A stretch of 7,085 nt of DNA from JAWXCM01 sp034408745 (GTDB lineage Bacteria; Acidobacteriota; Terriglobia; Bryobacterales; Bryobacteraceae). This document shows, in pieces, positions 1-6,632 of this stretch. The translations under genes and the position numbers were made by a program. The notes beneath the pieces are model-generated. The model ran no database searches. It was not told the origin of the DNA and saw only the letters and a list, made by a program, of their open reading frames with translations. The stretch spans positions 1-7,085 of the forward strand of contig JAWXCM010000414.1 of NCBI GenBank assembly GCA_034408745.1. Direction: 5' to 3'. The stretch's first letter is position 1. Each line of letters opens with the position of its first letter.

Positions 1-1122
1 AAGGAAGTTACGGGCGCGGTCGGGCTGACGGTGAAGAACTGCCGGATGGAAAACGTGGGGTTCGGCGTGTGGACGGAGTATGCGGGTTCGAGCGATTTCT
101 ATATTGCCGACAATTTAATCCTTGGGCGCGATGACCGCTTCCGGCTGATTGGGTGGACGGGTCCGCTGTGGGCTCCGGTGGGGCCTTACCAGTCGCACCT
201 GATGACGAGTTATTACGCGGTGAAGGTGTACGGCCCGGGCCACGTAATTGCGCACAATGCGATTGCGTATTTCCATGATGGAATCGGAATTTCGACGTAT
301 GGGACTCCGGAAAAGGATCCGCACCGCCGCGCTTCATCGATTGACATCTACGGGAATGACATCCACATGTCGAACGACGATTTCGTCGAGACCGACGGCG
401 GGGTGCATAATGTTCGGGTTTTTGATAACCGAGGCGTGAACGCGGCACAGGGCGGGTATAGCTCGCAGCCATCGTTTGGTGGGCCGATCTATTTCATTCG
501 CAACATTCTGTATCACGTGCCGACGGGTGTCGCGTTTAAGTTTTCGGCCAAGCCCACGGGATTATTTGTCTGGCACAACACGATTATCGGGGAACAGGCG
601 ACGGGCGATCCGTCGGCGAATATGCACTGGGCAAACAACCTGTTTCTGGGGCGCGACACGCGGGACCGCGGAATCATGAAGTGGGCCAACGCTACTGATG
701 TGTACAGCACCGATTACAACGCCTACCGCCCGAATAAAGGTGTGAAGGCGCAGTATCAGTGGCTGGGGCCGGCTAAGGGCCAGCAGGCATATGACGGAAA
801 GTCGGTGCCATGGAAGAACTTTGCGACGCTTGCCGAGTTTCGTGCCGCGACTGGGCAGGAGGCGCACGGCATGGAGGTCGACTTCGATATTTTCGAGTCG
901 CTCCGGCCACCCGATCCGGAGAAACGGCATGCGGTTTATCACTCGATGGATCTGAATTTCCGGTTGAAGCCGGGGAGCCGGGTTGTGGACGCGGGAGTGG
1001 TGATTCCGACGGTGAATGAGGATTTTTTGGGGAAAGCTCCGGATTTAGGCGCGCTCGAAGTCGGGAAGGCGGCTCCGAAGTGGGGTCCGCGGTGGCTTAC
1101 CTGGCAGCCGTTTTACAGGTAG
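1..1122 (+). CDS. Right-handed parallel beta-helix repeat protein, 5' end missing
   Basis: The reading frame is open from the first base of the window to TAG at 1120-1122, giving 373 residues. The GTG at 31 is only an internal codon, because the frame continues upstream of it. The protein has the irregular short-strand repeats of a parallel beta-helix, with many Asn-rich turns such as IADNLILGRD, VIAHNAIAYFHDGIGI, IDIYGNDIHM, VRVFDNRGVN, FIRNILYHV and VWHNTIIGE, over roughly the first 220 residues. The C-terminal part carries the usual closing motif of these proteins: an LNFRLKPGSRVVDAG segment and then an APDLGALEVG segment near the end. The tail is aromatic (WGPRWLTWQPFYR). Proteins of this fold are typically exported polysaccharide lyases, glycoside hydrolases or surface proteins; I cannot identify a catalytic residue or substrate. 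The missing N-terminus would be expected to hold a signal peptide. It lies 24 bp before the DUF4159 gene and is probably co-transcribed with it. The fold assignment is firm and the activity unknown. Confidence 0.85.
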   Translation, partial: KEVTGAVGLTVKNCRMENVGFGVWTEYAGSSDFYIADNLILGRDDRFRLIGWTGPLWAPVGPYQSHLMTSYYAVKVYGPGHVIAHNAIAYFHDGIGISTYGTPEKDPHRRASSIDIYGNDIHMSNDDFVETDGGVHNVRVFDNRGVNAAQGGYSSQPSFGGPIYFIRNILYHVPTGVAFKFSAKPTGLFVWHNTIIGEQATGDPSANMHWANNLFLGRDTRDRGIMKWANATDVYSTDYNAYRPNKGVKAQYQWLGPAKGQQAYDGKSVPWKNFATLAEFRAATGQEAHGMEVDFDIFESLRPPDPEKRHAVYHSMDLNFRLKPGSRVVDAGVVIPTVNEDFLGKAPDLGALEVGKAAPKWGPRWLTWQPFYR

Positions 1123-1140
1123 CCCTGGTCGTTGTAGGCT

Positions 1141-1146
1141 GGAGGG
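1141..1146 (+). promoter_or_regulatory. Shine-Dalgarno-like GGAGGG touching the DUF4159 start codon
   Basis: A strong GGAGGG ends at the base just before the ATG at 1147, leaving no spacer, whereas 5-9 nt is normal. There is an in-frame TAG at 1135-1137 and no start codon between it and 1147, so the start cannot move upstream. The next in-frame ATG, at 1189, would cut away most of the N-terminal hydrophobic segment. The true start is therefore probably 1147, perhaps read by coupling to the upstream gene. Confidence 0.35.
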
Positions 1147-1950
1147 ATGCGGCCGGCATGGATTGGCTGGGTCTGTCTGATCGCGGCGATGGTGGCGGTG
1201 GTTTGGCCGCTTGCCGCTGGGCGTGGTCGGATCTGGGCGAAGTATGAGTCCGAGATGCAGGACCCGATTGACGACCCGCCCGATGCCGGGGTGAAGGGTG
1301 AGTTCGTGGTGGGGCGGCTTCGGTACCGGTCGCCGCTGGACGGCCGCGGACCTTACTTCCGATGGGGCATCGATGCGAACAAGACCGATCGCACACTGAT
1401 TTCTGTCTTGCGGCGGCTGACGCGGATCGATGCGCAGGCAGTCGAGTACATCGTAGACATCGACAGCGACGAAGTGTTCGACCTGCCGTTCCTGCTCGCG
1501 ATTTCCGTGGGCGACTGGATCGTCTCGCAGCCTCAGGCAGACCGGTTGCGGAAGTACTTCGACCGCGGTGGTTTCCTGATGGTGGACGACTTCCACAATG
1601 AGCGAGAGTGGGAGCAGTTCATGGCGGGAGTCCGAAAGATCTACCCGGGTGCCGAGATTGTGGAACTGCAGGATGACGATGCTCCATTTCACGTGCTGTT
1701 CGACATGAAGGACCGGATTCGCGTCCCGGGAGCGAACGTAGTACACGGGTCGGGGATTGAGCGCGGGGGCACCGAGCCGCACTGGCGCGCACTGGTTGAC
1801 GCAAAGGGCCGGATGATTGTGGCCATCTGCTTCAACATGGATGTCGGCGACGGGCTGGAGTTTGCCGACGATGCGGATTATCCGGAGAAGTTCGCCTCGC
1901 AGGCGATCCGGCTGGGCACGAACTATTCGTTGTATGCGATGACCCACTAA
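1147..1950 (+). CDS. DUF4159 domain-containing protein with N-terminal membrane or signal segment
   Basis: This is a 267-residue protein. Residues 5-24 form one hydrophobic segment after a single Arg, either a signal peptide (possible cleavage after PLAAG) or a membrane anchor. Residues about 52-267 match the DUF4159 family (PF13709). Visible family features are EFVVGRLRYRS at 52-62, FRWGIDANKTDRTL at 71-84 in the usual 'W..D....D..L' place, an LTRID segment, the VDIDSDEVFDLPFLL stretch at 103-117, the GGFLMVDDFH motif at 141-150, a central YPGAEIVEL segment, and the closing FNMDVGDGLEFADDADYP (229-246), RLGTNYSLYAMTH region. The length is that of a complete single-domain member. The family is common in Acidobacteriota and Planctomycetota and its biochemical role is unknown. 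The gene follows the beta-helix gene by 24 bp, which suggests one transcript and a shared envelope or secreted role (inference). Its stop codon faces that of the RES toxin across 3 bp. Confidence 0.9.
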   Translation: MRPAWIGWVCLIAAMVAVVWPLAAGRGRIWAKYESEMQDPIDDPPDAGVKGEFVVGRLRYRSPLDGRGPYFRWGIDANKTDRTLISVLRRLTRIDAQAVEYIVDIDSDEVFDLPFLLAISVGDWIVSQPQADRLRKYFDRGGFLMVDDFHNEREWEQFMAGVRKIYPGAEIVELQDDDAPFHVLFDMKDRIRVPGANVVHGSGIERGGTEPHWRALVDAKGRMIVAICFNMDVGDGLEFADDADYPEKFASQAIRLGTNYSLYAMTH

Positions 1951-1953
1951 GCG

Positions 1954-2646
1954 TCAAAATACGAAGACAAAACGCTCCCGTTCCCGCTGCCAGATTACGG
2001 TGGTCGGGGTGATGGTCAGGTACCAGGTCTGCTGGCTCACCGGTCGACGTGGCTTGAGGGCTTTGGGATCGACCACGGCGAGGCAGGTCCCGTGCTCGGG
2101 GTCTCGAACCGAGGTGTAGAAGATCAGGGCGACCCCGGCTTCGCGGGCTTCACGTCCGAGCTGCTGAGTGGCGGTGTAGTCGTTGGCGCTGGTCCACTCG
2201 GCGGCCCGGGTACTGAGCGGCGGCTGGCAGAGGTGGATGGAGGCGCCTTTCGCTCCGATCTGGAAAAGGGTCTGCGGCGTGGCGGGCAGGTCTCGGAGAC
2301 CGTCGCTGTCCTGTACGAAGCGCCAGCGCCAGTAGCCAACTTCAGCGCAGGCGGTGCGGCGTTCGATTGCGGCATAGAGAATGCCGGGATCGGGCCAGGC
2401 ACGGAAGCGCGAGCCCCAGGGCGCGGGCGGGTAGCGGAACGGTGTGGCCAGCAGGTAGTGGAGGCCCTCGGTGGCAGCCGGCATTGGGGGCTTTGCTTCT
2501 TCGGGGATGCGCTCAAGGAGGTCCTGCTGGCCGGTGGGGTCGGGTGAATCTGCCGGGATCAGGCGCTGGGTGGAGACGGCGTGCTGGGCTTCCACGGCTC
2601 GCCACGCGCGCGCGCCGGCTGGTTCAGATACGAGCTCGGTTGGCAT
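1954..2646 (-). CDS. RES domain toxin of an Xre/RES toxin-antitoxin module
   Basis: This 230-residue protein, read from ATG at 2646, contains a RES domain (PF08808) over most of its length. Near the start is WRAVEAQHAVSTQRL. The core follows: HYLLATPFRYPP (63-74), GSRFR (78-82), a PGILYAA strand, ACAEVGYWRWRF with Glu102, DYTATQQL, and YTSVRDPEHGTC with Ser179 and Arg181. The Arg, Glu and Ser that name the family are thus all present, and the protein looks intact. Characterised RES toxins (MbcT of Mycobacterium tuberculosis, Res of Pseudomonas putida) degrade NAD+, while ParT of Sphingobium modifies phosphoribosyl pyrophosphate synthetase; NAD+ consumption is the likely but untested activity here. 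The frame also has a TTG at 2679. I prefer the ATG, which overlaps the antitoxin by 23 bp and begins just before the conserved region. Neither start has a Shine-Dalgarno sequence, so translation probably depends on the antitoxin reading frame. The stop is 3 bp from the convergent DUF4159 stop. Confidence 0.92.
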   Translation of the reverse strand: MPTELVSEPAGARAWRAVEAQHAVSTQRLIPADSPDPTGQQDLLERIPEEAKPPMPAATEGLHYLLATPFRYPPAPWGSRFRAWPDPGILYAAIERRTACAEVGYWRWRFVQDSDGLRDLPATPQTLFQIGAKGASIHLCQPPLSTRAAEWTSANDYTATQQLGREAREAGVALIFYTSVRDPEHGTCLAVVDPKALKPRRPVSQQTWYLTITPTTVIWQRERERFVFVF

Positions 2647-3019
2647 CGACGTACTGCACGACTCGGACGAACGATTCAATTTGAGGGAGAAGCGCGGCTG
2701 GCTCGGCCTGCAGGGCGTGGTTGTAGCTGCGGAGCCAGGCTCGGGAGTGCGGGTCGCGGCCTCCTGTGATGGAGTCGAGGGAACGGAAGAGTCGGATAAA
2801 GAGGGCCGCCAGCTGCCATTCCTTGCGGTCGGGCTGGAGCGTGTATCGACCTGTGGTCATGCGCGAAACGGTGGCCGGACTCAGGCCGAGGATGGAAGCG
2901 AGTTCGCTCTGCGAGACGCCGAGGAGGTCAGCGGCGCGGCATGTCGCGGAGGTCAGCGTATGGCGCGCGGTCTCTGAGCGGGTGTCTGGAGGCGCGGGGT
3001 TAAGGGCTCGCTCTGGCAT
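2624..3019 (-). CDS. Xre/MbcA/ParS-family antitoxin (HTH plus toxin-binding domain)
   Basis: This is a 131-residue protein starting at ATG 3019. The frame is open upstream to 3118, but that would place the start beyond the terminator at 3076-3107 and add residues unlike the family, so 3019 is chosen. Residues about 27-60 form an Xre-type helix-turn-helix (SQSELASILGLSPATVSRM, then TTGRY). Residues about 68-131 match the antitoxin toxin-binding domain (DUF2384, PF09722): WQLAALFIRLFRSLDSI, the RAWLRSYNHAL segment in the position of the usual 'W...pN..L', then PAALLPQIESFVRVVQYVDANRA. In known modules this C-terminal domain covers the active site of the RES toxin, and the HTH binds the operon's own promoter. 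It is the first gene of the pair and its end overlaps the toxin start. Inverted repeats just upstream are candidate binding sites. The usual Pro of 'PN' is Tyr here, a minor change. Confidence 0.92.
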   Translation of the reverse strand: MPERALNPAPPDTRSETARHTLTSATCRAADLLGVSQSELASILGLSPATVSRMTTGRYTLQPDRKEWQLAALFIRLFRSLDSITGGRDPHSRAWLRSYNHALQAEPAALLPQIESFVRVVQYVDANRARI

Positions 3020-3025
3020 TGCTTC

Positions 3026-3064
3026 TGCAATTAGTATACTCTGTTTTTTCTGTAGAAAGCACAA
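3026..3064 (-). promoter_or_regulatory. Candidate promoter and operator of the Xre/RES operon
   Basis: Read on the minus strand, TATACT (plus positions 3033-3038) is one mismatch from a -10 box. No good -35 is seen at 16-18 bp; TTGTGC at 3059-3064 is 20 bp away. The -10 sits inside an 8-bp perfect palindrome AGTATACT (3033-3040). A second inverted repeat, TTTCT-GT-AGAAA (3047-3058), lies in the spacer, and TCTGT occurs twice with a 9-bp period (3040-3044, 3049-3053). These are plausible sites for autorepression by the antitoxin. If the -10 is real, transcription would begin around 3026, leaving a leader of only about 7 nt. The elements are seen; their use is inferred. Confidence 0.4.
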
Positions 3065-3075
3065 GGCTACGGCGT

Positions 3076-3107
3076 AAAAAAGGCCCGGTGTCTCCACCGG
3101 GCCTTTT
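3076..3107 (-). terminator. Intrinsic terminator of the TonB-dependent receptor gene
   Basis: A perfect 9-bp GC-rich stem, GGCCCGGTG (3082-3090) with CACCGGGCC (3095-3103), has a 4-nt TCTC loop on the plus strand. A:T pairs continue the stem outwards. Read on the minus strand it begins 15 bp after the receptor stop codon and is followed by six T's (3081-3076), the classic Rho-independent form. It also has a shorter T tract (3104-3107) in the plus direction and may stop transcription both ways. It separates the receptor transcript from the Xre/RES operon. Confidence 0.9.
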
Positions 3108-3118
3108 CTGGGCTGCAA

Positions 3119-6100
3119 CTAGAATTGCAGGTTAAGCGAGAACTGGAACGAGCGCGGCGGTTCCTGAGCCGTGATCCTGCCGAAGGCGCCGCTGACCGGG
3201 TCCGTGTTGGGGCCGCGGAGGACGGGGGTGTTCTCTACGTTGAAGACGTCGCCGCGGAAGCGCATGCGTACCTTCTCGGTGATCGGGAACGACTTGTTGA
3301 GCGAGAAGTCCAGACGGCGTTGCTTGTCGAGGCGCACGTTGGAGAAACGGAACGGGAAAGTACGGAGGTTGCTGGCCAAAACCTCTGCGCTGTTCCGGTT
3401 GAAAATGCTGGTATTGAACCAGCGATCGGTATTGCGCTGATCGGACGGCAGCACCAGGGTGTTCGGGTCGCCGATGAGCTGAATGTTACCCCAGCCGATG
3501 GGCTGGCCGCTCTGGAGCTGGTAGGCACCAGAGATCTGCCATCCACCGACGACGAAGTTGGAATACTTATTCATCTTCGCTCCGAAGTGGCGGCCCTTGC
3601 CAAACGGCAATTCGTAGATACCAGACGCGGTGAGGCGGTGGCTGCGGTCGATGTCGGCGAGGGTTTCATACGGCATTGGGTCGCCGGCGTTCAGGAACTG
3701 AGACGCTTCCATCGCTTTCGACCAGGTGTGCGAAATCTGCAGAGTGTAGCCCTGGCTGAAGCGCTTTTCGATACGCGACTGCAGGGAGTGATACCAGGAG
3801 TAACCGGCCGGGTCGGCATAGGTGATGTTGCCGAACTGCGGGAACGGGCGAAGCAACTGGGAGCGCGAGGTGTTGCCCGTGTACTGCGGGTTCAGCCCAA
3901 AGAACGGATTCGGGAACGCGGCGGCCAGGTAGTTGATGGCGGTCTGGTCGCGCGTGGGCGAGGTGCTCAGGTACTGATTGGGAAGTGCGTTGAGGTCGCG
4001 GATAGCCTGGAGGTTGGTGCCGCGGTTGCCGACGTAGGAGGACTCGATAACGAATCCACCTTTAACTTCCTGCTGGAGACCGAACGACCAGCGCTGTGCG
4101 TAGGGCATCTGGCGATCCTTCGGGAAGAAACTGATGTTCTGTCCGAGGTTCGTTTCGAGACCTCCGCCGGCGCCGATGGGCGAGAGCAGTCCGTTGGGGA
4201 GGGGATTGTTGAGGTTCGCAATGAAGCTCAAACCGCTGTCCTGAGTAGCCTGAACGGGAGTGGTCTGGCTGAAGCCCGCGAGATTGGCCTGGCTCTTAAA
4301 CGACCCGATGGAGCCGTAGAAGAGGCCGTACCCGGTCCGCAGAACGGTCTTCGGACGGATCTGATACGCGATGCCGATACGCGGCATCCACATTAAGCCC
4401 GTACCATTCCAGAATTCGCGGCCGTTGCTGCCGGTGTTGGCGAAGGTGAGTCCACCGTTTACGCGGAAGGCCGATACCGGGACTTCCGGGATCGGGCTGC
4501 GTGCGTAGTTGGCGATGGCGCGGGCAGCGATCGGGTTGGCAACGCTGGGATCGAACTGGGTGACGGAGCGGTTAAAACGCTCGGTAACGGGCGATTCGTG
4601 CTCAATGCGCAGGCCCATGTTGACGGTGAGCTTCGTGGTCGCCTTCCAGTCGTCGTGGAAGTATCCGGCCCAATATTTATCCTGGGTGGCGAAGCTGCCA
4701 ATCCGCTGTGCGTTGCCGCCGGGGATACCGAGCAGCAGCGATGCGATTTCAGCGCCGACGGGCGGTGCGCCGGAGGTGTTCAGCGGGCCGCGGGTCCATT
4801 CGCTGCTGGGCTGAATCACCGGGGCAGTGGAGGCCGAGTGGCGGTCGGAGAACACGCGGTAGGCGCGGAATTCGGGACCGAACTTGAAGGTGTGCCTGCC
4901 ACGGATGTTGGTGAAATTGCCAACAAAGGTGTGGACCAGCGAGGAGGCTGAGCCGTCACCGGATTCGGAACCGCTAAGTGTGCTGAGTCCCCCGATGATG
5001 GTGTTGGGCACGGCCGATTCCTTCGGGAACAGGTTCGTGAACGCAGGATTGAAGCCGAGGGTGGAAAGGTCGAAGCCCTGGCTGACGCGGCGTTCCGGGA
5101 AGATCTGCTGAGTGAGACCGTAGCGGAAGTTCAGCAGGAAGGTGGGAGTGAACATGTGGACTTCGTCGAGCGAGATGCCGCGGTTGATGCGGTTGAGGAT
5201 GATGCCGTTGACATCATTGGCGAAGCTGCGGTTCTTGTCTTCCTCCCAGAAATCACGGTGGAAGCGGACGAACATGCGGTCGTTGTCGGAGAAGGTATGA
5301 TCGACACGGCCGATGGTGGTCCAGTAATTCTCCAGCGCTTTGCCAGACTGGAAGTAGTTGTTGGCGCCGTTGGCGGCTCCGGGCTGATTCGGCAGCGGGT
5401 AGAGGTTGAGAATGTTTTTCGCGACTGGACTGATGCGGCTTTGGGGGATGATGTTGCCGGGGAATATCTGCCGGCTGAAGGTGCCGTTGGCGTTGGCGGT
5501 GATGGTTGCCGGATCGTAGAGCTGGTAGTTGGGTCCGAGTGCGAGCAGATCTGAGAAGTCGCCATTGCGCCACGCGGCGCGGGGCACTGTGGACTGTGCG
5601 GCGCCGACGTTGGGATCGCCGAACTTATTCTGTTCCCAGGTGAAGTACCAGAAGGTCTTGTTCTTACCGTTGTAGAGGCCCGGGATGATGACCGGGGCGC
5701 CGCCGGCGAGGCCGTAGCGATTGTCCTGATAGAGCGGCAGTTTCTGGCCGCTGCGGTTCTGGAAGATGGTCGGCGTATCGATCTTGGAGTGACGAAGCCA
5801 CCACCAGGCCGAACCATGCAGGTCATTGCCCCCGCTCTTGGTGGAGATGTTAACGATCGAGCCCATGGTGTGGCCGAGAGATGCGTCGAACGTGGAGGTC
5901 TGCACCTTGAACTCGGCGAGTGAGGCCTGAGGCGGGGAGAACGCGACGCGCACGTTGGTGCCGTCGGAGAAGGTGTTGGTGACACCGTCGATGCTGAATT
6001 CGTTGTTGAAGAGGCCCGCGCCGTCGGTGGAGAACTGGGAAGGCGCGTTGTTGAACGGTGCCTTGCGAAGGCGCATGTCGGTGCCGTTTACGGTACCAGG

Positions 6101-6574
6101 AGCGAGCAGCGTGAGCTCCATCGCATTACCGGAGAAGAGCGGCAGTTCAAGGATGCGGCGCTCGTCGACGACCTGTCCGAGGGTAGCCTCGGCGGCCTGA
6201 AGGAGCGGCGTTTCCGCTGTGACGTTAATGGTTTCGTTGACGTCGCCGACCGTGAGCGGGACGTCGAGGGTGACGGTTTCAGCGACACGAACCTGGACGT
6301 TTTCACGATTGAATTTGCGGAATCCCGGGCTTTCGACTACCACGGTGTAGATGCCTGGGTTCACGAAGGGGATGGTGTAAGCACCAGCTTCGTTCGTTCT
6401 GGCTGAGATGCCGACGCCGGTTGCAATGTTGGTGGCGCGAACATCTGCGCCGGGGACATTCGCACCCGTCGTATCAGTGACATGTCCTGTCACCGTGCCG
6501 CGGGCATCCTGCTGCGCGAACATTGCGCCAGCAAGGAGGAGGAGGCAGAAAACTGCCGAGATTATTCGAGACAT
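3119..6574 (-). CDS. TonB-dependent receptor, Oar-like, with carboxypeptidase-regulatory-like domain
   Basis: This is a complete 1151-residue outer-membrane protein. Residues 1-20 are a signal peptide (hydrophobic CLLLLAG core, cleavage probably after AMFA). Residues about 27-108 form a carboxypeptidase-regulatory-like beta-sandwich, with GTVTGHVTDTTGANVPGA and a TNEAGAYTIPFVNPGIYTV segment. A plug domain follows (about 120-250), with NEFSIDGVTN and the typical GSIVNISTKSGGNDLHGSAW stretch. The rest is a beta-barrel rich in aromatic strands, with ADIDRSHRL and YELPFGKG (987-994) and a FRGDVFNV strand near the end. It finishes in FQFSLNLQF, whose terminal Phe fits a beta-signal for the BAM complex. 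Such receptors import ligands across the outer membrane using TonB/ExbBD energy; in Acidobacteriota they form large paralogous sets with mostly unknown ligands. I see no clear TonB box and no SusD-like neighbour, so the substrate is not predictable. The start is fixed by the signal peptide, but no strong Shine-Dalgarno sequence precedes it. A terminator follows closely, so it is the last or only gene of its transcript. Confidence 0.95.
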   Translation of the reverse strand: MSRIISAVFCLLLLAGAMFAQQDARGTVTGHVTDTTGANVPGADVRATNIATGVGISARTNEAGAYTIPFVNPGIYTVVVESPGFRKFNRENVQVRVAETVTLDVPLTVGDVNETINVTAETPLLQAAEATLGQVVDERRILELPLFSGNAMELTLLAPGTVNGTDMRLRKAPFNNAPSQFSTDGAGLFNNEFSIDGVTNTFSDGTNVRVAFSPPQASLAEFKVQTSTFDASLGHTMGSIVNISTKSGGNDLHGSAWWWLRHSKIDTPTIFQNRSGQKLPLYQDNRYGLAGGAPVIIPGLYNGKNKTFWYFTWEQNKFGDPNVGAAQSTVPRAAWRNGDFSDLLALGPNYQLYDPATITANANGTFSRQIFPGNIIPQSRISPVAKNILNLYPLPNQPGAANGANNYFQSGKALENYWTTIGRVDHTFSDNDRMFVRFHRDFWEEDKNRSFANDVNGIILNRINRGISLDEVHMFTPTFLLNFRYGLTQQIFPERRVSQGFDLSTLGFNPAFTNLFPKESAVPNTIIGGLSTLSGSESGDGSASSLVHTFVGNFTNIRGRHTFKFGPEFRAYRVFSDRHSASTAPVIQPSSEWTRGPLNTSGAPPVGAEIASLLLGIPGGNAQRIGSFATQDKYWAGYFHDDWKATTKLTVNMGLRIEHESPVTERFNRSVTQFDPSVANPIAARAIANYARSPIPEVPVSAFRVNGGLTFANTGSNGREFWNGTGLMWMPRIGIAYQIRPKTVLRTGYGLFYGSIGSFKSQANLAGFSQTTPVQATQDSGLSFIANLNNPLPNGLLSPIGAGGGLETNLGQNISFFPKDRQMPYAQRWSFGLQQEVKGGFVIESSYVGNRGTNLQAIRDLNALPNQYLSTSPTRDQTAINYLAAAFPNPFFGLNPQYTGNTSRSQLLRPFPQFGNITYADPAGYSWYHSLQSRIEKRFSQGYTLQISHTWSKAMEASQFLNAGDPMPYETLADIDRSHRLTASGIYELPFGKGRHFGAKMNKYSNFVVGGWQISGAYQLQSGQPIGWGNIQLIGDPNTLVLPSDQRNTDRWFNTSIFNRNSAEVLASNLRTFPFRFSNVRLDKQRRLDFSLNKSFPITEKVRMRFRGDVFNVENTPVLRGPNTDPVSGAFGRITAQEPPRSFQFSLNLQF

Positions 6575-6604
6575 AGTTTGGTGGGGTTGCCCCTGTTACC
6601 ATCG

Positions 6605-6632
6605 ATTTTATCGCAAATCTCACACGTCTGAA
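6605..6632 (-). promoter_or_regulatory. Candidate promoter of the TonB-dependent receptor gene
   Basis: On the minus strand a TAAAAT -10 box (plus positions 6605-6610, 5 of 6 matches) lies 16 bp from TTCAGA (6627-6632, 4 of 6 matches to TTGACA). Transcription would begin near 6598, about 23 nt before the ATG at 6574. The leader would include GGGG-CAA-CCCC (6583-6593), a small hairpin, in place of a clear Shine-Dalgarno sequence. Acidobacteriota promoter consensus is not well defined, so this is tentative. Confidence 0.3.

Noticed and set aside
31..33. GTG as the start of the beta-helix gene
   Set aside because: The frame is open through the window edge and the protein lacks a signal peptide at this point, so the gene is cut by the window.
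3020..3118. Extending the antitoxin to the ATG at 3118
   Set aside because: It would place the start beyond the intrinsic terminator and translate the terminator and promoter region; family members begin near the ATG at 3019.
3125..4396. 423-codon open frame on the plus strand inside the receptor gene
   Set aside because: It is a high-GC shadow on the opposite strand of a well-supported receptor, with no recognisable protein family.
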